NCBI GenBank assembly: GCA_002803225.1
Contig: NXFV01001251.1
Span: 62,001-126,000 of the forward strand
DNA: 64,000 nt
Direction: 5' to 3'
DNA from: Gamarada debralockiae
Taxonomy: Eukaryota > Ascomycota > Leotiomycetes > Helotiales > Hyphodiscaceae
Part shown: in pieces, positions 1 to 11,156 of the stretch
Position numbering within the stretch: the first letter of the stretch is position 1
Layout of the letters: every line of letters begins with the position of its first letter
Translations under genes and position numbers: made by a program
Notes under the pieces: generated by a model
What the model saw: only the letters and a program-made list of their open reading frames with translations
What the model was told of the DNA's origin: nothing
Databases searched by the model: none

Positions 1-2594
1 TATTGGTCAGATTGACTAAAATTCTATTCAATTTTATGAATTTTTATACAGAATTTTATGATATTTATAGTAATATTACTACTTTCATAATCCTAACGTT
101 AGAAACTCATACCCTAGACGGAAGGATGAAAGGTTCTCTCAGTAAGCTGTGATTTGACGCACATTAGCTGTTACTCAAAATATGCACAGAAGGGTTTTCC
201 ATGCCACTTTGAATCAAGAAACTGGTCTCAGGACCCAATTCAATAATTGTCAGATGCCAAGAAATTGATCGGCAAATAGAGAATACGACGTATTGGCTGT
301 TTTATAATTGTGTCTCACTGGCTTTAGCACTGGTGCCAGAACGGGAATGGTGACAGATTACAGAGAAATTTCATGAGTCAAGTCAGGATGAGGAGTAGCA
401 GTCAGAGGACTTCCCGGAACGTTCGAGTATATTTCAATATCACGTGACTCTATCGAAGTCATGCACAGCATGTGAATTAAGATGGAATGGACCAACGAAG
501 ATTTGCATCTGGTGCTACCTCAATTTAGAAGCGAGATTTCAAAGACATCCTAGAAACTTTACTTTCCGATGTTCAACTACAGTATATGTTGAGAGCACGT
601 GATGAGAAAAAAAAAGCATCTTCGGACGATATCGGCTGCAAGAGGCTTCCAAATCCACTGGCTAAAAGCCACAACCGCACCAAATATTCCGAAGAATCGC
701 CATCCTGCGCCTATGAAAAATCGACTGGAGGACAGAAATCCCTCATCCGTGCAGATCAACCGATGATGCAGAAATACTTTCTGCTATGCAGATCGAATGT
801 ACTTTTACATGTATCAGAACCGTTTTGGCAGGTCGTGCCGTCGAGTAGCTAGCTAACCACGCGAAAAGATATTCACGATCTTCAGTTCGGGCGTCGTAAA
901 ACCTATACATCTATGCACTTGATTCAATTGCGAAGGCTTGTCTCTCTGCAAAGAGTCAGCAGGCAAGCAATCTCAATCAGCTCTTTCGTGTATAAGTGTC
1001 AGCCTCCGGCATGACCGTTGCCTGAGTCTCACTCAGCTCTCCTTACACCTTACACCGCTCGTTTTTGACCCGTATGGGGTGTTGTTATTCAGCGTCACGA
1101 GCAGGTAGGAAAACACCATCTTCGGACATACTCCAGGGGCACTACCAGCACCGATTCGACGCATCCAAAACAATGAATCGAAACGTTGCTTTCTAGCTCT
1201 TCCATGGCTGCCAGCTACTGCAATGCAAAACAAGCACTCGCATCGAAATTCGACACGTCGAGTTGGGAAGAGGGGTCATCCAGCTGAGAATGTGGGGTAG
1301 ATTTAGCGGTCAGGATGAAAGTAATCAGAGCACGTCGAAAAGTTGCCAAAGGGCTTTGACCACCCTGCTATTGGACGATATCGCTATCGGGCAAAAGATC
1401 GTAAATTTTTCATGTACTTCTCATGCACGATAAGGGGGAGGGCACGGACCGTTAGAGAGCAAGCTGACTAGTGCGACGATACCAAGGAAGTCTTTCTGAG
1501 CATCACGGGCAAGATGGGTGTGCGTGTTGCATGTGTCAAATAATAATAGATATCCATATGGTTACCAGCGGCCCAGGAACTTGGAAAAATGACGACGACG
1601 GTGAGATGTCAGCTCAGATATTGGATGTCGGGCGATTTTCGAGGTGGCCCCCACGCTGGCAGGTGCAGAAATATGTTTTCAAGAGCTCAGAGGAAAGACC
1701 CCGCCCGCATCTGCTTCGGTTCGGGCGAATATTGTAGTTTCGCCTGGGTATGAAATTGATTTTTGGCGAAAATGGGGAGGCAACCCGGGAAAGTGTTGAT
1801 TTCTCCATTGCCGCGTCTGGCACATGGTATTCATCCCATCTTTCCGCAGTTCGGTCGTACACAGCGAAAATTCCTTGGTTTAGTTTAATATTCGCTGTGC
1901 GAAAATCTCCGAGGTAGGAGAGGAAAGAGAAGCGGCCACGGAGGAACAAAAGAGAGAGGACTGCTTCCGACTACGAAATTAAAACACCAGAATTCCTACC
2001 GTAAATCCACAGCTGCTTTGTTGAAATGACTGGATTGGGGGTATCTCCGTCCTTGTTCTCACCGTAATTATGACCTTTCTAGAAGAACTTTTGTAATAGT
2101 CTTCTATTCAGACCGCTCTGTCTGGTTCGGTAGTATTTTGCTTGGGCGAGATCCACCCTCAAATTTGCGATCCTGCAGTAGCCGCCCACCAAGGGAATTT
2201 TTGATGTAGGCGCCCAAAATTTAAGACAAGTTTCTCCCCACACCCACCAAGATCAAACACCATCCAACTCCCACAATCCCGTGAGGTCCATAAGGCTTCT
2301 TCATCATCAAGAAGGGTTCTTCCTCAAGGCTGCGTCGGCCAAGAAATCGAGAAGTCTGACTAAAGCCATCCGAGGCTATATTTGTCAGGGCATCACACTC
2401 TAGTCTCTAGTTTTGCGCAGCACAAATTACCAAGCCCTGCTCTTCACGTCATTCGCGAATCCGACCTCCGATTCTTCACTCGTCCTACAACATCTCAAAA
2501 TACCAAGCAAATTCACTAGACGATCACCTTCACTCGACACGTTCCTTTCTGCTTCTCGCTGAAGTATACCTGGATCCCTCAGCAACCTTTCGCA
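1..2594. other. gene-poor left end, no supported gene
   Basis: No convincing coding region was found here. The open frames are short, overlap on both strands and have no recognisable domain. The first 120 bases are visibly AT-rich. From about 2200 onward the sequence becomes pyrimidine- and CA-rich, as expected for the promoter and long 5' leader of the gene that starts at 2930. Confidence 0.6.
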
Positions 2595-2615
2595 ATGTCG
2601 GTTTCTAGATTATAG
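2595..2615 (+). promoter_or_regulatory. six-codon upstream ORF in the leader of the DUF3295-like gene
   Basis: An ATG followed by five sense codons and TAG (M-S-V-S-R-L-stop) lies about 315 bases upstream of the main ATG at 2930, in sequence that reads as 5' leader. If the transcript starts upstream of it, it could lower translation of the main frame. Whether it is transcribed cannot be seen from the sequence. Confidence 0.3.
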
Positions 2616-2929
2616 CACAACGGTCCTTAGGGACGCCTATATCGAACCGTTCATGACCTTGGCTTGCGAAGACCTTCGACGACACACATTAGTGTAGACC
2701 TGCATCGATTCATAGATCAGTCCCGAATATTTCGAGAGCCTTGCGAAGGCTCACAAACACTTCACGTCGATTCTCACCCAGAATTGCAACCGTTCCGCGC
2801 GCTCCTTGGTTATCGCCACCCTTCACGATCACAACCACATTCACATTACCAACAATTTAATACCTTCGAGACATACTGCGACATCACCCAAACGCGGTCG
2901 TGCTCAATTTCTACCTAATTAATCTTGCG

Positions 2930-5269
2930 ATGAACAATCGGCACGATCGAAAACACAAGATGGGAATACAGGACTTCTTTACTTGGCGCCAACAGCCAGC
3001 GGCAAACATGGAGACCGTCGCGGATGAGGATCTCGTTGCAGACGTTGATGAGCCGCCGGATCATCGTTCACCGCAGGAAACAGGATTTCATAAATCTACA
3101 ATTCGACCAAAATCAGATCGGACGGTGTCTCTTCTCACGAGAGCGCTACTCAGCCCCGAGGCAGATAACAAACCAGAAATACATGTCGCGACAGACTTGT
3201 CACGCCGACGATCGATGATTAGCAATACCAGTCTTGCTTCGACAGCAGAGCTCACGAGCGATGGCGGCTTGACAAGTCCTGCCCGAACAAACACACCTAG
3301 CCCTCCCTTCCCTAAATCTATATACACCAGCTTTGCTCCTTATTCATTGTCAGCAAAAGCACCATTGCCTCCCACGATTGCAGTTGCCAAACCCGACCCA
3401 ACGAAACCCATTAGTCCCGAGATAGTCGGCGCCGTCAGCGTATCCCCTACGACCAAACCTCCTGTCGACGCACCACCCAGGAAGCGGTGTATCAGCTTTG
3501 CATGTGGTGGAAGAAAAGATACTGTCGTTAAACCCGCTGCACCTCCTGCTCCCGAGCCTACCTCTGAAGCACCAAAGCGAGAGTGCAAGATCAAATTTGC
3601 TTGTGGTAACAACCCGAAGACTTCGACGGATAAGCCCAGCAAGGTGGACATCCCCAAGGCCGCCATAACACCAAAAGCTACCGAGACGGTCAAGCGGAAT
3701 GGCGCTCGATCGCCGTCCATGACCAGGAAATCACCTCGGCCGACCATACCATCACGCATTCAACGTGATTCTCCGTCTTCTATCAGAAAGGCATTTCAAA
3801 GTCCTGTGATGGTCCGAGCTAAGCCGAAGTATATCGACCTTGACGAGAAGACTATTCAATCTTCCGAGGCAACTCGATTCCATGAATTCGCCAGTGAGGA
3901 GTTGCAGGAGGATGATTGGATTCGAAAGGATTCCGACAATCCCAGAGAGAGACTTACCATCAGTGATACATTGAAAATGGAGAACGACATTCGTCGACTT
4001 GGAAATGAGGCCGAGGAGGAAGCATTGGAAGATGAGGAAGACGAAGAAGATGGTGATGGGAATGACTCGGATGATGAAAATGATTTCGAGGAAGATGATG
4101 AGGACGATCAGGATTCGATGGATGGCTCTGATGACGACGCCTCTGATGGTAATGAGACCGACAATGAAGCTGGCTTTGCAGATTCGGACGAAGAAAGCGA
4201 TGGAGAAGGAGACTTTACATTCTGGACACCATACCGGAATGTCGGCCATAGGGAAGCTGGCGAAGCTTCTGCCTACCGGGCATCAGCCCACAGAACTGCC
4301 TCAGCTTCTTCCATCGACTCTCTGAATCACATGAGCCCTCAGAACACCTCTGAGGCCAGAAGACCCCGCCGTCGTCCTATCAAGATCCGCCCTGGTACTC
4401 CAGATCTTCCTGACAGCACCGACTTCGTTTGCGGTACTCTCGATGAAGACCGTCCTCTTGAAGATGCCTATGTGTCTTGCATGGAAGCTAGAAAGCTCGC
4501 GAAGCACAAGCAAACTCCTCAGGATATCGATCCTAGCTTTCCCACTTCAGAGCCTGAACTTGAGGAGGATGAACACGAAATTCTTGAGCCTGCCAATGAT
4601 AGCGAAGAGAATGTTTGGCTTCACGGCAAGTTTGAGGACTCTGATGAGGAACCCCAAGGGAGACGCCGTTCCATCGCGAACCGTCGCAAGTCACCTGCTC
4701 CATCACCAAGAAGACTTCGCTCACCCCCGCCTCCTGGAAGGAGATTGCATTCACCGCCACCACCAACGAGGAGAATGCACTCACCACCTCCACCAAAGAC
4801 ACGTCTTCGATCACCCCCACCTCGAAAACTCTTTGGCCACTCTCCAAAGCGTATGCATTCCCCACCACCAGCACGGACCATTCGCTCACCACCGGCATCG
4901 CCTACATACAACGCAACCTCAGCCATTCCTTTCGCACCTCTCGGATCAAGACCAGGGTTGACTCACACTAAGTCTCTTCCCCGCGCTCCAAACCCCTTCT
5001 GCCGCCAGTACCGTGCATCTCGTATCGCTGCTGCCAATGGCAACACCGACGGTGATTTTGGCGACGGCCATGTGCGAGGGGCTATCGACATCGTCAAAGG
5101 CCTTGAGAGAAAGCGTCAACGCCGCAAGGAAAAGTTCTACAAGGGCAAAGGCAAGAACCAACCTGAACGCAAACCTCTACCTGGCAAGGGTGCTGAGCGC
5201 ATGCGAGAAGTCGGACTCCACATGGCTGGCAAGACTGGAGCACAAGCTCCATACATGTTGTCTGCTTAG
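2930..5269 (+). CDS. DUF3295-like acidic, proline-rich fungal protein
   Basis: This is a single-exon protein of 779 residues with no membrane segment, predicted mostly disordered. Visible blocks are a Ser/Thr-rich N-terminal part with STAELTSDGG and TNTPSPP; two related cysteine motifs, RKRCISFACG near residue 187 and RECKIKFACG near residue 218; an Asp/Glu-rich stretch at about 358-428; a proline-rich tandem repeat at about 587-662; and a basic C-terminus (KRQRRKEKFYKGKGK). The paired FACG motifs and the STAELTSD block are what I associate with fungal DUF3295 proteins, some of which carry an areA-type GATA-like domain that I do not see here. The ATG at 2930 is the first in frame; the frame is open to a GTG at 2900 and a second Met occurs at 2960. 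Function is unknown; a nuclear regulatory role is only a guess. Confidence 0.8.
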   Translation: MNNRHDRKHKMGIQDFFTWRQQPAANMETVADEDLVADVDEPPDHRSPQETGFHKSTIRPKSDRTVSLLTRALLSPEADNKPEIHVATDLSRRRSMISNTSLASTAELTSDGGLTSPARTNTPSPPFPKSIYTSFAPYSLSAKAPLPPTIAVAKPDPTKPISPEIVGAVSVSPTTKPPVDAPPRKRCISFACGGRKDTVVKPAAPPAPEPTSEAPKRECKIKFACGNNPKTSTDKPSKVDIPKAAITPKATETVKRNGARSPSMTRKSPRPTIPSRIQRDSPSSIRKAFQSPVMVRAKPKYIDLDEKTIQSSEATRFHEFASEELQEDDWIRKDSDNPRERLTISDTLKMENDIRRLGNEAEEEALEDEEDEEDGDGNDSDDENDFEEDDEDDQDSMDGSDDDASDGNETDNEAGFADSDEESDGEGDFTFWTPYRNVGHREAGEASAYRASAHRTASASSIDSLNHMSPQNTSEARRPRRRPIKIRPGTPDLPDSTDFVCGTLDEDRPLEDAYVSCMEARKLAKHKQTPQDIDPSFPTSEPELEEDEHEILEPANDSEENVWLHGKFEDSDEEPQGRRRSIANRRKSPAPSPRRLRSPPPPGRRLHSPPPPTRRMHSPPPPKTRLRSPPPRKLFGHSPKRMHSPPPARTIRSPPASPTYNATSAIPFAPLGSRPGLTHTKSLPRAPNPFCRQYRASRIAAANGNTDGDFGDGHVRGAIDIVKGLERKRQRRKEKFYKGKGKNQPERKPLPGKGAERMREVGLHMAGKTGAQAPYMLSA
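4690..4915 (+). repeat. coding tandem repeat, S-P-P-P with basic residue and His
   Basis: Within the DUF3295-like gene a unit of about eight residues, roughly R-x-H/R-S-P-P-P-P, recurs about seven times with substitutions (for example RLHSPPPP, RMHSPPPP, RLRSPPPR, RMHSPPPA, TIRSPPAS). Such arrays change length easily and often bind SH3 or WW domains or are phosphorylated at Ser-Pro; both roles are inference. Confidence 0.75.
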
Positions 5270-5987
5270 ACACGTCTTCGCAGACACGGTGTTTGAACAA
5301 GCCCACCAAAGTTGTTCACTTCACCCTATTATACAATATTCGATTCTTTTGTAAATACATTTTTCCCCCTTCCCATTATCGAGTCATCCATGAGATCGAA
5401 CGAGACAGGGTCAGTTCAGGAGAGAACTTTTGTATATAAATACATTCGTTGCGCATACGTTTTTTATTTGTTGCTCGTTTTCGCATTTTATAGCTTCGTC
5501 ATCAAAGCTCGGAAGATATCCATGGGGTTCTTTATTTGCGGCATAGCATAGCGTGGTTGCATCTGGTGGGAACTTCTTCTCGACTGAGATTTGTCCTGGG
5601 GACTCGCATACGAATGGATGGTCATGGGGTGGGAAGTACTGTCGTTTGCCATAGGGCGTCGAGGGCTGCGTTGCTTTGATCAGTGCGCTGGTTGAGGAGG
5701 ACAGTAGCTAGCTTTATGAATTGAAGCTCTTTACATATAAAACTTTGCCAGTTCTCGGACTCGACCTGCAACTTGGCGCATTAGAAGACCGAACCATTAG
5801 CCAGTGCTGTGCTGTTTTCATGCTTGATGTTCAGGCCGCGTTGCTCTTTTCGATACCTAGAAAACCTGCCGTGGCATGCCTTCTCCTCTTGTCACTCCCT
5901 TTCTCTATTTCACGTCTTTCACGCCTTTCTAAGTATCTTCTCTTCTCTGCGCTGCTCGACAGATCGAGCCACATTCCCTCAACAGAC
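5270..5987. other. intergenic, 3' end of one gene and promoter of the next
   Basis: About 700 bases with no domain-bearing frame. The T-rich stretch at 5330-5500 probably holds the 3' UTR of the upstream gene, and the CT-rich stretch at 5880-5980 looks like the leader of the gene starting at 5988. Confidence 0.55.
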
Positions 5988-6758
5988 ATGGGGCGGGACA
6001 TACACGCTGAGATTGCTGCAGTCGCAAAAAGCCTGGCACAAACCGGCAGGATCGCAACTCGTTCCCAACGGAAGCTCTCCCAAATCTTCACAATGTTTTT
6101 CGGGCCTCATCCACATCCATCTGAATCAGCCGATCAAGTTTCACCACCACCACAACGTAAACAACGAAAGCCTAAAAGGCCACGCAGCGAAGTTGATAAA
6201 AGTTATCGGTCTTCCCATGCACGCAAGGTTTATCACAAAGCATTGCAACGCGGTGCTTGTTACTTCGTCGCTTTTGTACTGTGCGTCACGGTTACCGACT
6301 GCAGAGATCCGGAGACTGCACCGTTTCCCGAACAAGATGAAAGGGCAGCGGATATCCGGTTCGAGCTCCATAGAGATACGTTGGCGATGTTTAAGGAATG
6401 GACGAGGTTCAATGGATATGATGCCAATGAAATTTTTGTCGGTTTTATGGAAAAACTACCGGAATTGCCTGCTGAAGAGGAAATCGCGCCAGAACTGGAC
6501 ATCGCGACTGAGCCGAGCAGCGGTGCAAGCGCAGCAACGAGTGCGGCTGTGGAAACAAATTCTAATGCGGGAGAGGCACCGAGCAGTATCGATCGAGAGC
6601 CTGCAGCAGACGATTTTGATATCGTTACAAGAATCATCAGAGAAAAGGGACTCGGAGGAGATCCTACGATTCGTGAGGCGATGAAGATTCTATTTCCTGA
6701 ACGGGCGTATCGGTACTGGAAACTCGACTGGGGATTGGCGCCAGTGGACAAATGGTAG
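5988..6758 (+). CDS. hypothetical protein
   Basis: The frame runs 256 codons from an ATG in good context (AGACATGG). I do not recognise the family. The N-terminal third is basic (PPPQRKQRKPKRPRSEVDK), followed by a charged helical segment (DIRFELHRDTLAMFKEW) and an Ala/Ser/Glu-rich linker. Residues 88-106 (within GACYFVAFVLCVTVTDC) are oddly hydrophobic for this protein. They coincide with a possible in-frame intron at 6253-6306 (54 bases, GTGCTT...GCAGAG) whose removal would join KALQR to DPETAPF. The first AG, at 6304, would break the frame, so splicing here is uncertain. The frame remains open upstream to 5721, but that part reads like leader sequence. Confidence 0.5.
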   Translation: MGRDIHAEIAAVAKSLAQTGRIATRSQRKLSQIFTMFFGPHPHPSESADQVSPPPQRKQRKPKRPRSEVDKSYRSSHARKVYHKALQRGACYFVAFVLCVTVTDCRDPETAPFPEQDERAADIRFELHRDTLAMFKEWTRFNGYDANEIFVGFMEKLPELPAEEEIAPELDIATEPSSGASAATSAAVETNSNAGEAPSSIDREPAADDFDIVTRIIREKGLGGDPTIREAMKILFPERAYRYWKLDWGLAPVDKW

Positions 6759-7205
6759 CAACGCAGCATTTACCCCAAAAGTTCGAGAACACGCGCCGTA
6801 CAGATATTGGGCGCGGTTAGCTGTCAACTTGTGGGAGGATATTATAGGGGCGTGGTGCTCATTTGAAGGGTTAGGCTTAGCTGGGAAGACTAGGTCCGAA
6901 TCGGGCTCGGGAGGAAAGGGGCAAAAGGCGTGAAAGGCGTGAAAAGTGTGAAAGGTGTGAATGACGCGAAGGACATACCAGCTCCCACGGCACGATGCCA
7001 CAATATGCCCAGCCGGTCTATTTTGTGTCCGCTGTCCCAGGACAAGATTTCAGGTATTGATCTGAATCAGCTGCTGCCTAGTCTCTGAAATACTTGTAGG
7101 TCAGTCCTCCTCTTCCTTTCATCAGTGTCTTTACCTTAGCACAACTTGCCAAACCCATTCACAACTCATACGCCTTTTTTCACATTCAGAATTTTCACTT
7201 CAGAT
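6759..7205. other. intergenic, promoter of the dehydrogenase gene
   Basis: No coding signal was seen. A short direct repeat of GTGAAAGG/CGTGAAAGGC lies at about 6927-6960. The stretch just before 7206 is CA- and T-rich, as in many mould leaders. Confidence 0.5.
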
Positions 7206-8232
7206 ATGTCGCTCGGATACGATCCGGATAGAGATATTCCAGATTTGGCCGGAAAGGTTTTTCTGATCACAGGCGGTACATACTCACCACAATGAAACAC
7301 CACAATCGTATTACTGTCACTGACTGGTCTCTCAACCAGGTCCTTCTGGATTAGGGAAAGAGGCCGTTATTCAACTGGGAAAACCCAATCCCAAGCATAT
7401 TTACTTCACTGGCCGCAACGCCCAAGCTGCAGAGGCCGTCATCGCGGAGACAAAGGCTGCTTCACCAAATCTCACCTTCATCCCCTGTGATCAGACTTCG
7501 CTCAGCTCTGTTTCCCAAACTGCAAAGACCTTTCTAACGAAGTCTGGAAATCAATTAGATGTACTTATTTGCAATGCTGGTGTTATGGCTGTGCGCCCCG
7601 ATGTTTCAAAAGACGGCTATGAAATCCAGTTCGCTATCAACCACTTGGCACACGCTCTGCTGATAAAACTTTGCTTGCCCGCGCTACAAAAGACTGCTGA
7701 TGAGAAAGGCGATGCTCGTATTATATCACTCACCTCGCTCGCATTTCGAAGTGCATCCCGGGCTGGAATCATATTCAAGGATCTCAAGAGCAGCCAGAAG
7801 AATCTCGGTAAGCTACTACCCTCAACATTCAGGAGTTGCACCTGATAATTCCAACTAGGCATTACAGCAAAATGGCTCTTGTATGCGCAGAGCAAACTAG
7901 CAAATATACTCTACGCTTCTCAACTTTCCAAAGACTGCCCGAATCTTACAATTACCGCAGTCTACCCAGGGGTTACTTACACAGGATTGATTGACCACAT
8001 GGGCATGATGGATCGGTTGGCGGTGAAGGCGGCTACATTGAAATTGCAGCGTATTACAAATCAGGAAGGGGCATACAATACACTCTGGGCGGCGACATCA
8101 GCGGACAAGAATGCATTGCGCTCTGGTGGTGCGTACGAACCTGTAGGGAAGCCTATCTCGCCTACGAAGCAATCTGCAGACAAAACACTTGCAAAGGAAT
8201 TGTCGGAGAAAGAGCTTGCAGCATACTCATAG
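7206..8232 (+). CDS. short-chain dehydrogenase/reductase
   Basis: Three exons (7206-7275, 7340-7807, 7859-8232) encode about 303 residues of an NAD(P)(H)-dependent oxidoreductase with a Rossmann fold. The nucleotide-binding glycine motif is split by intron 1 and reads ITGG-PSGLGKE after splicing. NAGVM follows the fourth strand, ISLTS holds the catalytic Ser, and YAQSK supplies the catalytic Tyr and Lys. The order and spacing resemble the retinol dehydrogenase/WWOX-like branch of the family common in fungi. Introns are 64 bases (GTACAT..CCAG) and 51 bases (GTAAGC..CTAG). There is no signal peptide. The substrate cannot be told from sequence. Confidence 0.88.
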
Positions 8233-8571
8233 GATATTGAAGTTCCTTAGGTTAAGAATAGACTCCCCTCCCTCCCTCTTAATATCAAACTGTGATTGGC
8301 TGGCTCAAGTGAGACGTGATGGATCCGTGATTGGTTTACAGGTAGGACGAGGCTGAGGCTTTGACAGCCACAACACCGACTTGGAAGAAGACTGCGATAG
8401 CCAACTTCACAAGCTCTCATTCCCAGACTATCGGTATCTATATATATATTGTTTCTACATGCGCCAAAATGGCAACTATTGTTTACGCGTGATCAATCCA
8501 CCGGCGTATGTTTTGACACATCCCTCGTCAACAATATCATCGCAAGGCTGTGAGGCTTCCGTGCGGCCACG
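8233..8571. other. intergenic
   Basis: A spacer of 339 bases between the dehydrogenase and the STAND/ankyrin gene. It shows no convincing coding frame, and only a TATATATAT stretch near 8440. Confidence 0.5.
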
Positions 8572-10983
8572 ATGGAGGTGCTAGGCGGGGTATCGAGCGT
8601 TGTTGCTGTCGTCTCGCTCGCGTTCGAACTCGGCTCGAATATTCAGAAGCTCATCGAATTCTGGGACTCAGTCAAAGAGGCGCCAGCCGAGGTCGCACAG
8701 ATCAAGTCTCATCTTCGCGTCCTTGGCGAGCTTTTGCGACGTATCGAAATCGACACGACGACGGACATCGGGATACAGTGTTTGAAAGTGTGCAATACAA
8801 GCATTACAAAGCTTGAAGAAGTGTCAGCGGAGTTGGATAAGGGCTTGAATGGGAACAAGGTGCGCCGATGTTGGACGCGTTTGAGGAAAGGTTTGAGAGG
8901 GGGGGAACTGGCTTCGTATTGGGATGAGATCGCACACGCGCAGAGTACGTTGATCATGTATCAAAATTGGAAGATTTGGTGAGTGTTTGGCTCTTCCTGT
9001 TCAAGAAACTTGAAGTTGACGCGCAGGAGGCAAGGGCAAGATTCTCACCTCGCGATGATGATGAACTGCACACCAACTCTCCCAGCAAGAAGCTCAAATC
9101 CAAGAGGAATACAAAATCTTCGGGTCTTACAAGAGTCACAGCATTTGAGATATGAAAGTGGATTCACGAAGGTCTTCCTTGGTTCTACCATCCACGAAAC
9201 CCGATTGAGCTTCGGTAGCTTTCGCGTTCGTATATCAAGTCACATTATCAAGCCCAAAGATTTCAAAACAAGCAGCAATAATCCTATGCACAAAAGGCGA
9301 CAGCAACAGATATCCGCATCCTTTACTCCTGATTGCTTTCTATCATCCGTATTTGAATGGACGCTGAGCAGAGGATACTGTCCCCAAATGACTCTCAGGT
9401 GTTTCAATCTGCGTCCAGGATGGTCTCCGATTTTCAAGTACTCTGCGTTGGGCGACCTCCAAAGAGTGCGCCAATTAATCGAGGATGGTTCAGCTTCTCC
9501 GAACGATGTAGACGAAGATGGCTGGACTCCACTTCATGTAAACTCTCGGTGCCAAGCTATTGTTTCATTTGCTAACTCGAAGACACAACAAAGTATGCTG
9601 CTTCACGCCACCATGCCTTGCTATGCCGTATGCTCATAGATATCGGCGCCGTCACAGACCCTGTCACCCGCCATCAAGAGACACCGCTACTGCTTGCGAC
9701 AAAGAGAGATGATCCAGCCCCACGATATAAAGAGGCTTATCGCCAACATGGAGGCACATCCAGCATTGATACTGTTCGAGTTCTTGTTCAGCAAGGGAGA
9801 AACGATCCCATGCAGAAGAACTGCTGGGGAAACACGTCAATAATGACCGCGGCTCTAAACGTGAAGCAAAATTTCTTACCTTGGTTGCTGAATCAAGATG
9901 ACTATGACATTGATTTTGAGTACAGGACCCCCTCTGGTCATACCACTGCAGCATTCATGTCGACGAGGAAAGATTTCCCGGAACTGCTGGTTCCATTGAT
10001 CCAGAGCGGTATAAGTGTCAATGCTCCCTGCGCCAAATATTGGTCTTATTGGATTTTGGCCGAAGATCCACTTGCATTTGCAGGCACGTCATATGTGGCG
10101 CAAAAAGTTCCCTGAAGCTCACTTATTAAAAGGTCCTTCGATGATCCATTATGCTGTATGGACTTGGTATGACAAACTTCTGGGTTGGAATGATACCGAT
10201 CATCTTCTCTGGGGTCGCAAGCCACCACACAGCGAGCTGCCTACCGATCCAACTGCAACTATTCGATCACTCCTAGATCATGGGTTTGATTTGCATGCTC
10301 TCACTACCTGCGGACACACCATTGTGGACGGCATGTGCCTGAATCTTATACAGTTCGACGGTTCTGCTCGCTCTCACAAAGTCAGAGCTTTCTGCTTTGG
10401 GACGTGGCTGAGAATTGTTCGATATCTCGGCTTCGACATCAAAGAATATATCCGCCGTGAACAGGTTATTCATGACGGAATGTCTCATGATTTGGGACTC
10501 GGACTTTCTGTGGAGATCCGTTTTCGCGATGAGCCTGATCCTTGGGTGTGGTGTGTTTTTCAAGGCCCTGAGGAGAGAGAAAGAGGGGAATTTGTCAACC
10601 ATATCACGATGTTCTGCGTTTGGCCGGAATGGCAAAGAAAATACGCACTTCCTCAACCCCCACCACCTTGGCCTCCTACTCTTCTAAATCCCGGCGCTTT
10701 GGTTGTCCTTCAAAGTCTTGACAGCCCTCAACATACTCTAGGAATATCTCCGGAGACCGCTGACTGTCGTCCGAAGAGACTGGAACCTCTATGTTCCTAT
10801 TTACCTAGAATTGTTTGGACAGCTAGGCGCTACGCAATCTTGGGGGCTCGACATCGCCTTGAGTTTTCCTTTTACTTCGCTGTTACTATTTCTCTGCTTG
10901 GACTTGGATATTTTTCTCGGATTTGGATCACTTGGATTTTCTATATGTTTCTGAAGATGGCTGGCTACGCTGTATCTTTTTGA
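8572..10983 (+). CDS. STAND-type N-terminal domain plus ankyrin repeats, C-terminal membrane segment
   Basis: Proposed exons are 8572-8978, 9027-9537, 9594-10008 and 10118-10983. Exon 1 encodes a helical N-terminus (MEVLGGVSSVVAVVSLAFEL...IEFWDSVKEAP) of the kind found at the front of fungal STAND/NLR-like proteins (SesA/PigL_N-like). No NACHT or NB-ARC ATPase follows. Instead there is a block ending in SPIFKYSALGDLQRVRQLI and ankyrin units (DEDGWTPLH joined to YAASRHHALLCRMLIDIGA; PLIQSG joined to AHLLKGPSMIHYAV; TIRSLLDHGFDLHALTTCG). A C-terminal region holds a hydrophobic segment (FYFAVTISLLGLGYFSRIWITW). The introns at 9538-9593 (branch GCTAACTC) and 10009-10117 restore ankyrin consensus. 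The exon 1/2 junction is weak: the bases after 9027 read poorly in the chosen frame, and an alternative acceptor at 9034 opens another frame only to 9155. Role in self/non-self recognition is inference. Confidence 0.6.
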
Positions 10984-11156
10984 TTTCTCCCTGCCTCGCG
11001 AGTGGTCTTTCAATGCACGGCGCAACAGATTTGCATGTTGGCAGGCTCGTTCTCTCTTACCGAATCTCGTGCAGGTTATTAGGGTGGAGACGATCGCGAA
11101 GACGGATATTTTTCAATGACTTTCTGACTTCAGGGAATTATTAAGTATTGATTATT

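Noticed and set aside
4003..4249. ORFs in other frames over the acidic block of the DUF3295-like gene (Met/Lys-rich or Ile-rich)
   Set aside because: They are shadows of GAT/GAG/GAA codon repeats in the true frame.
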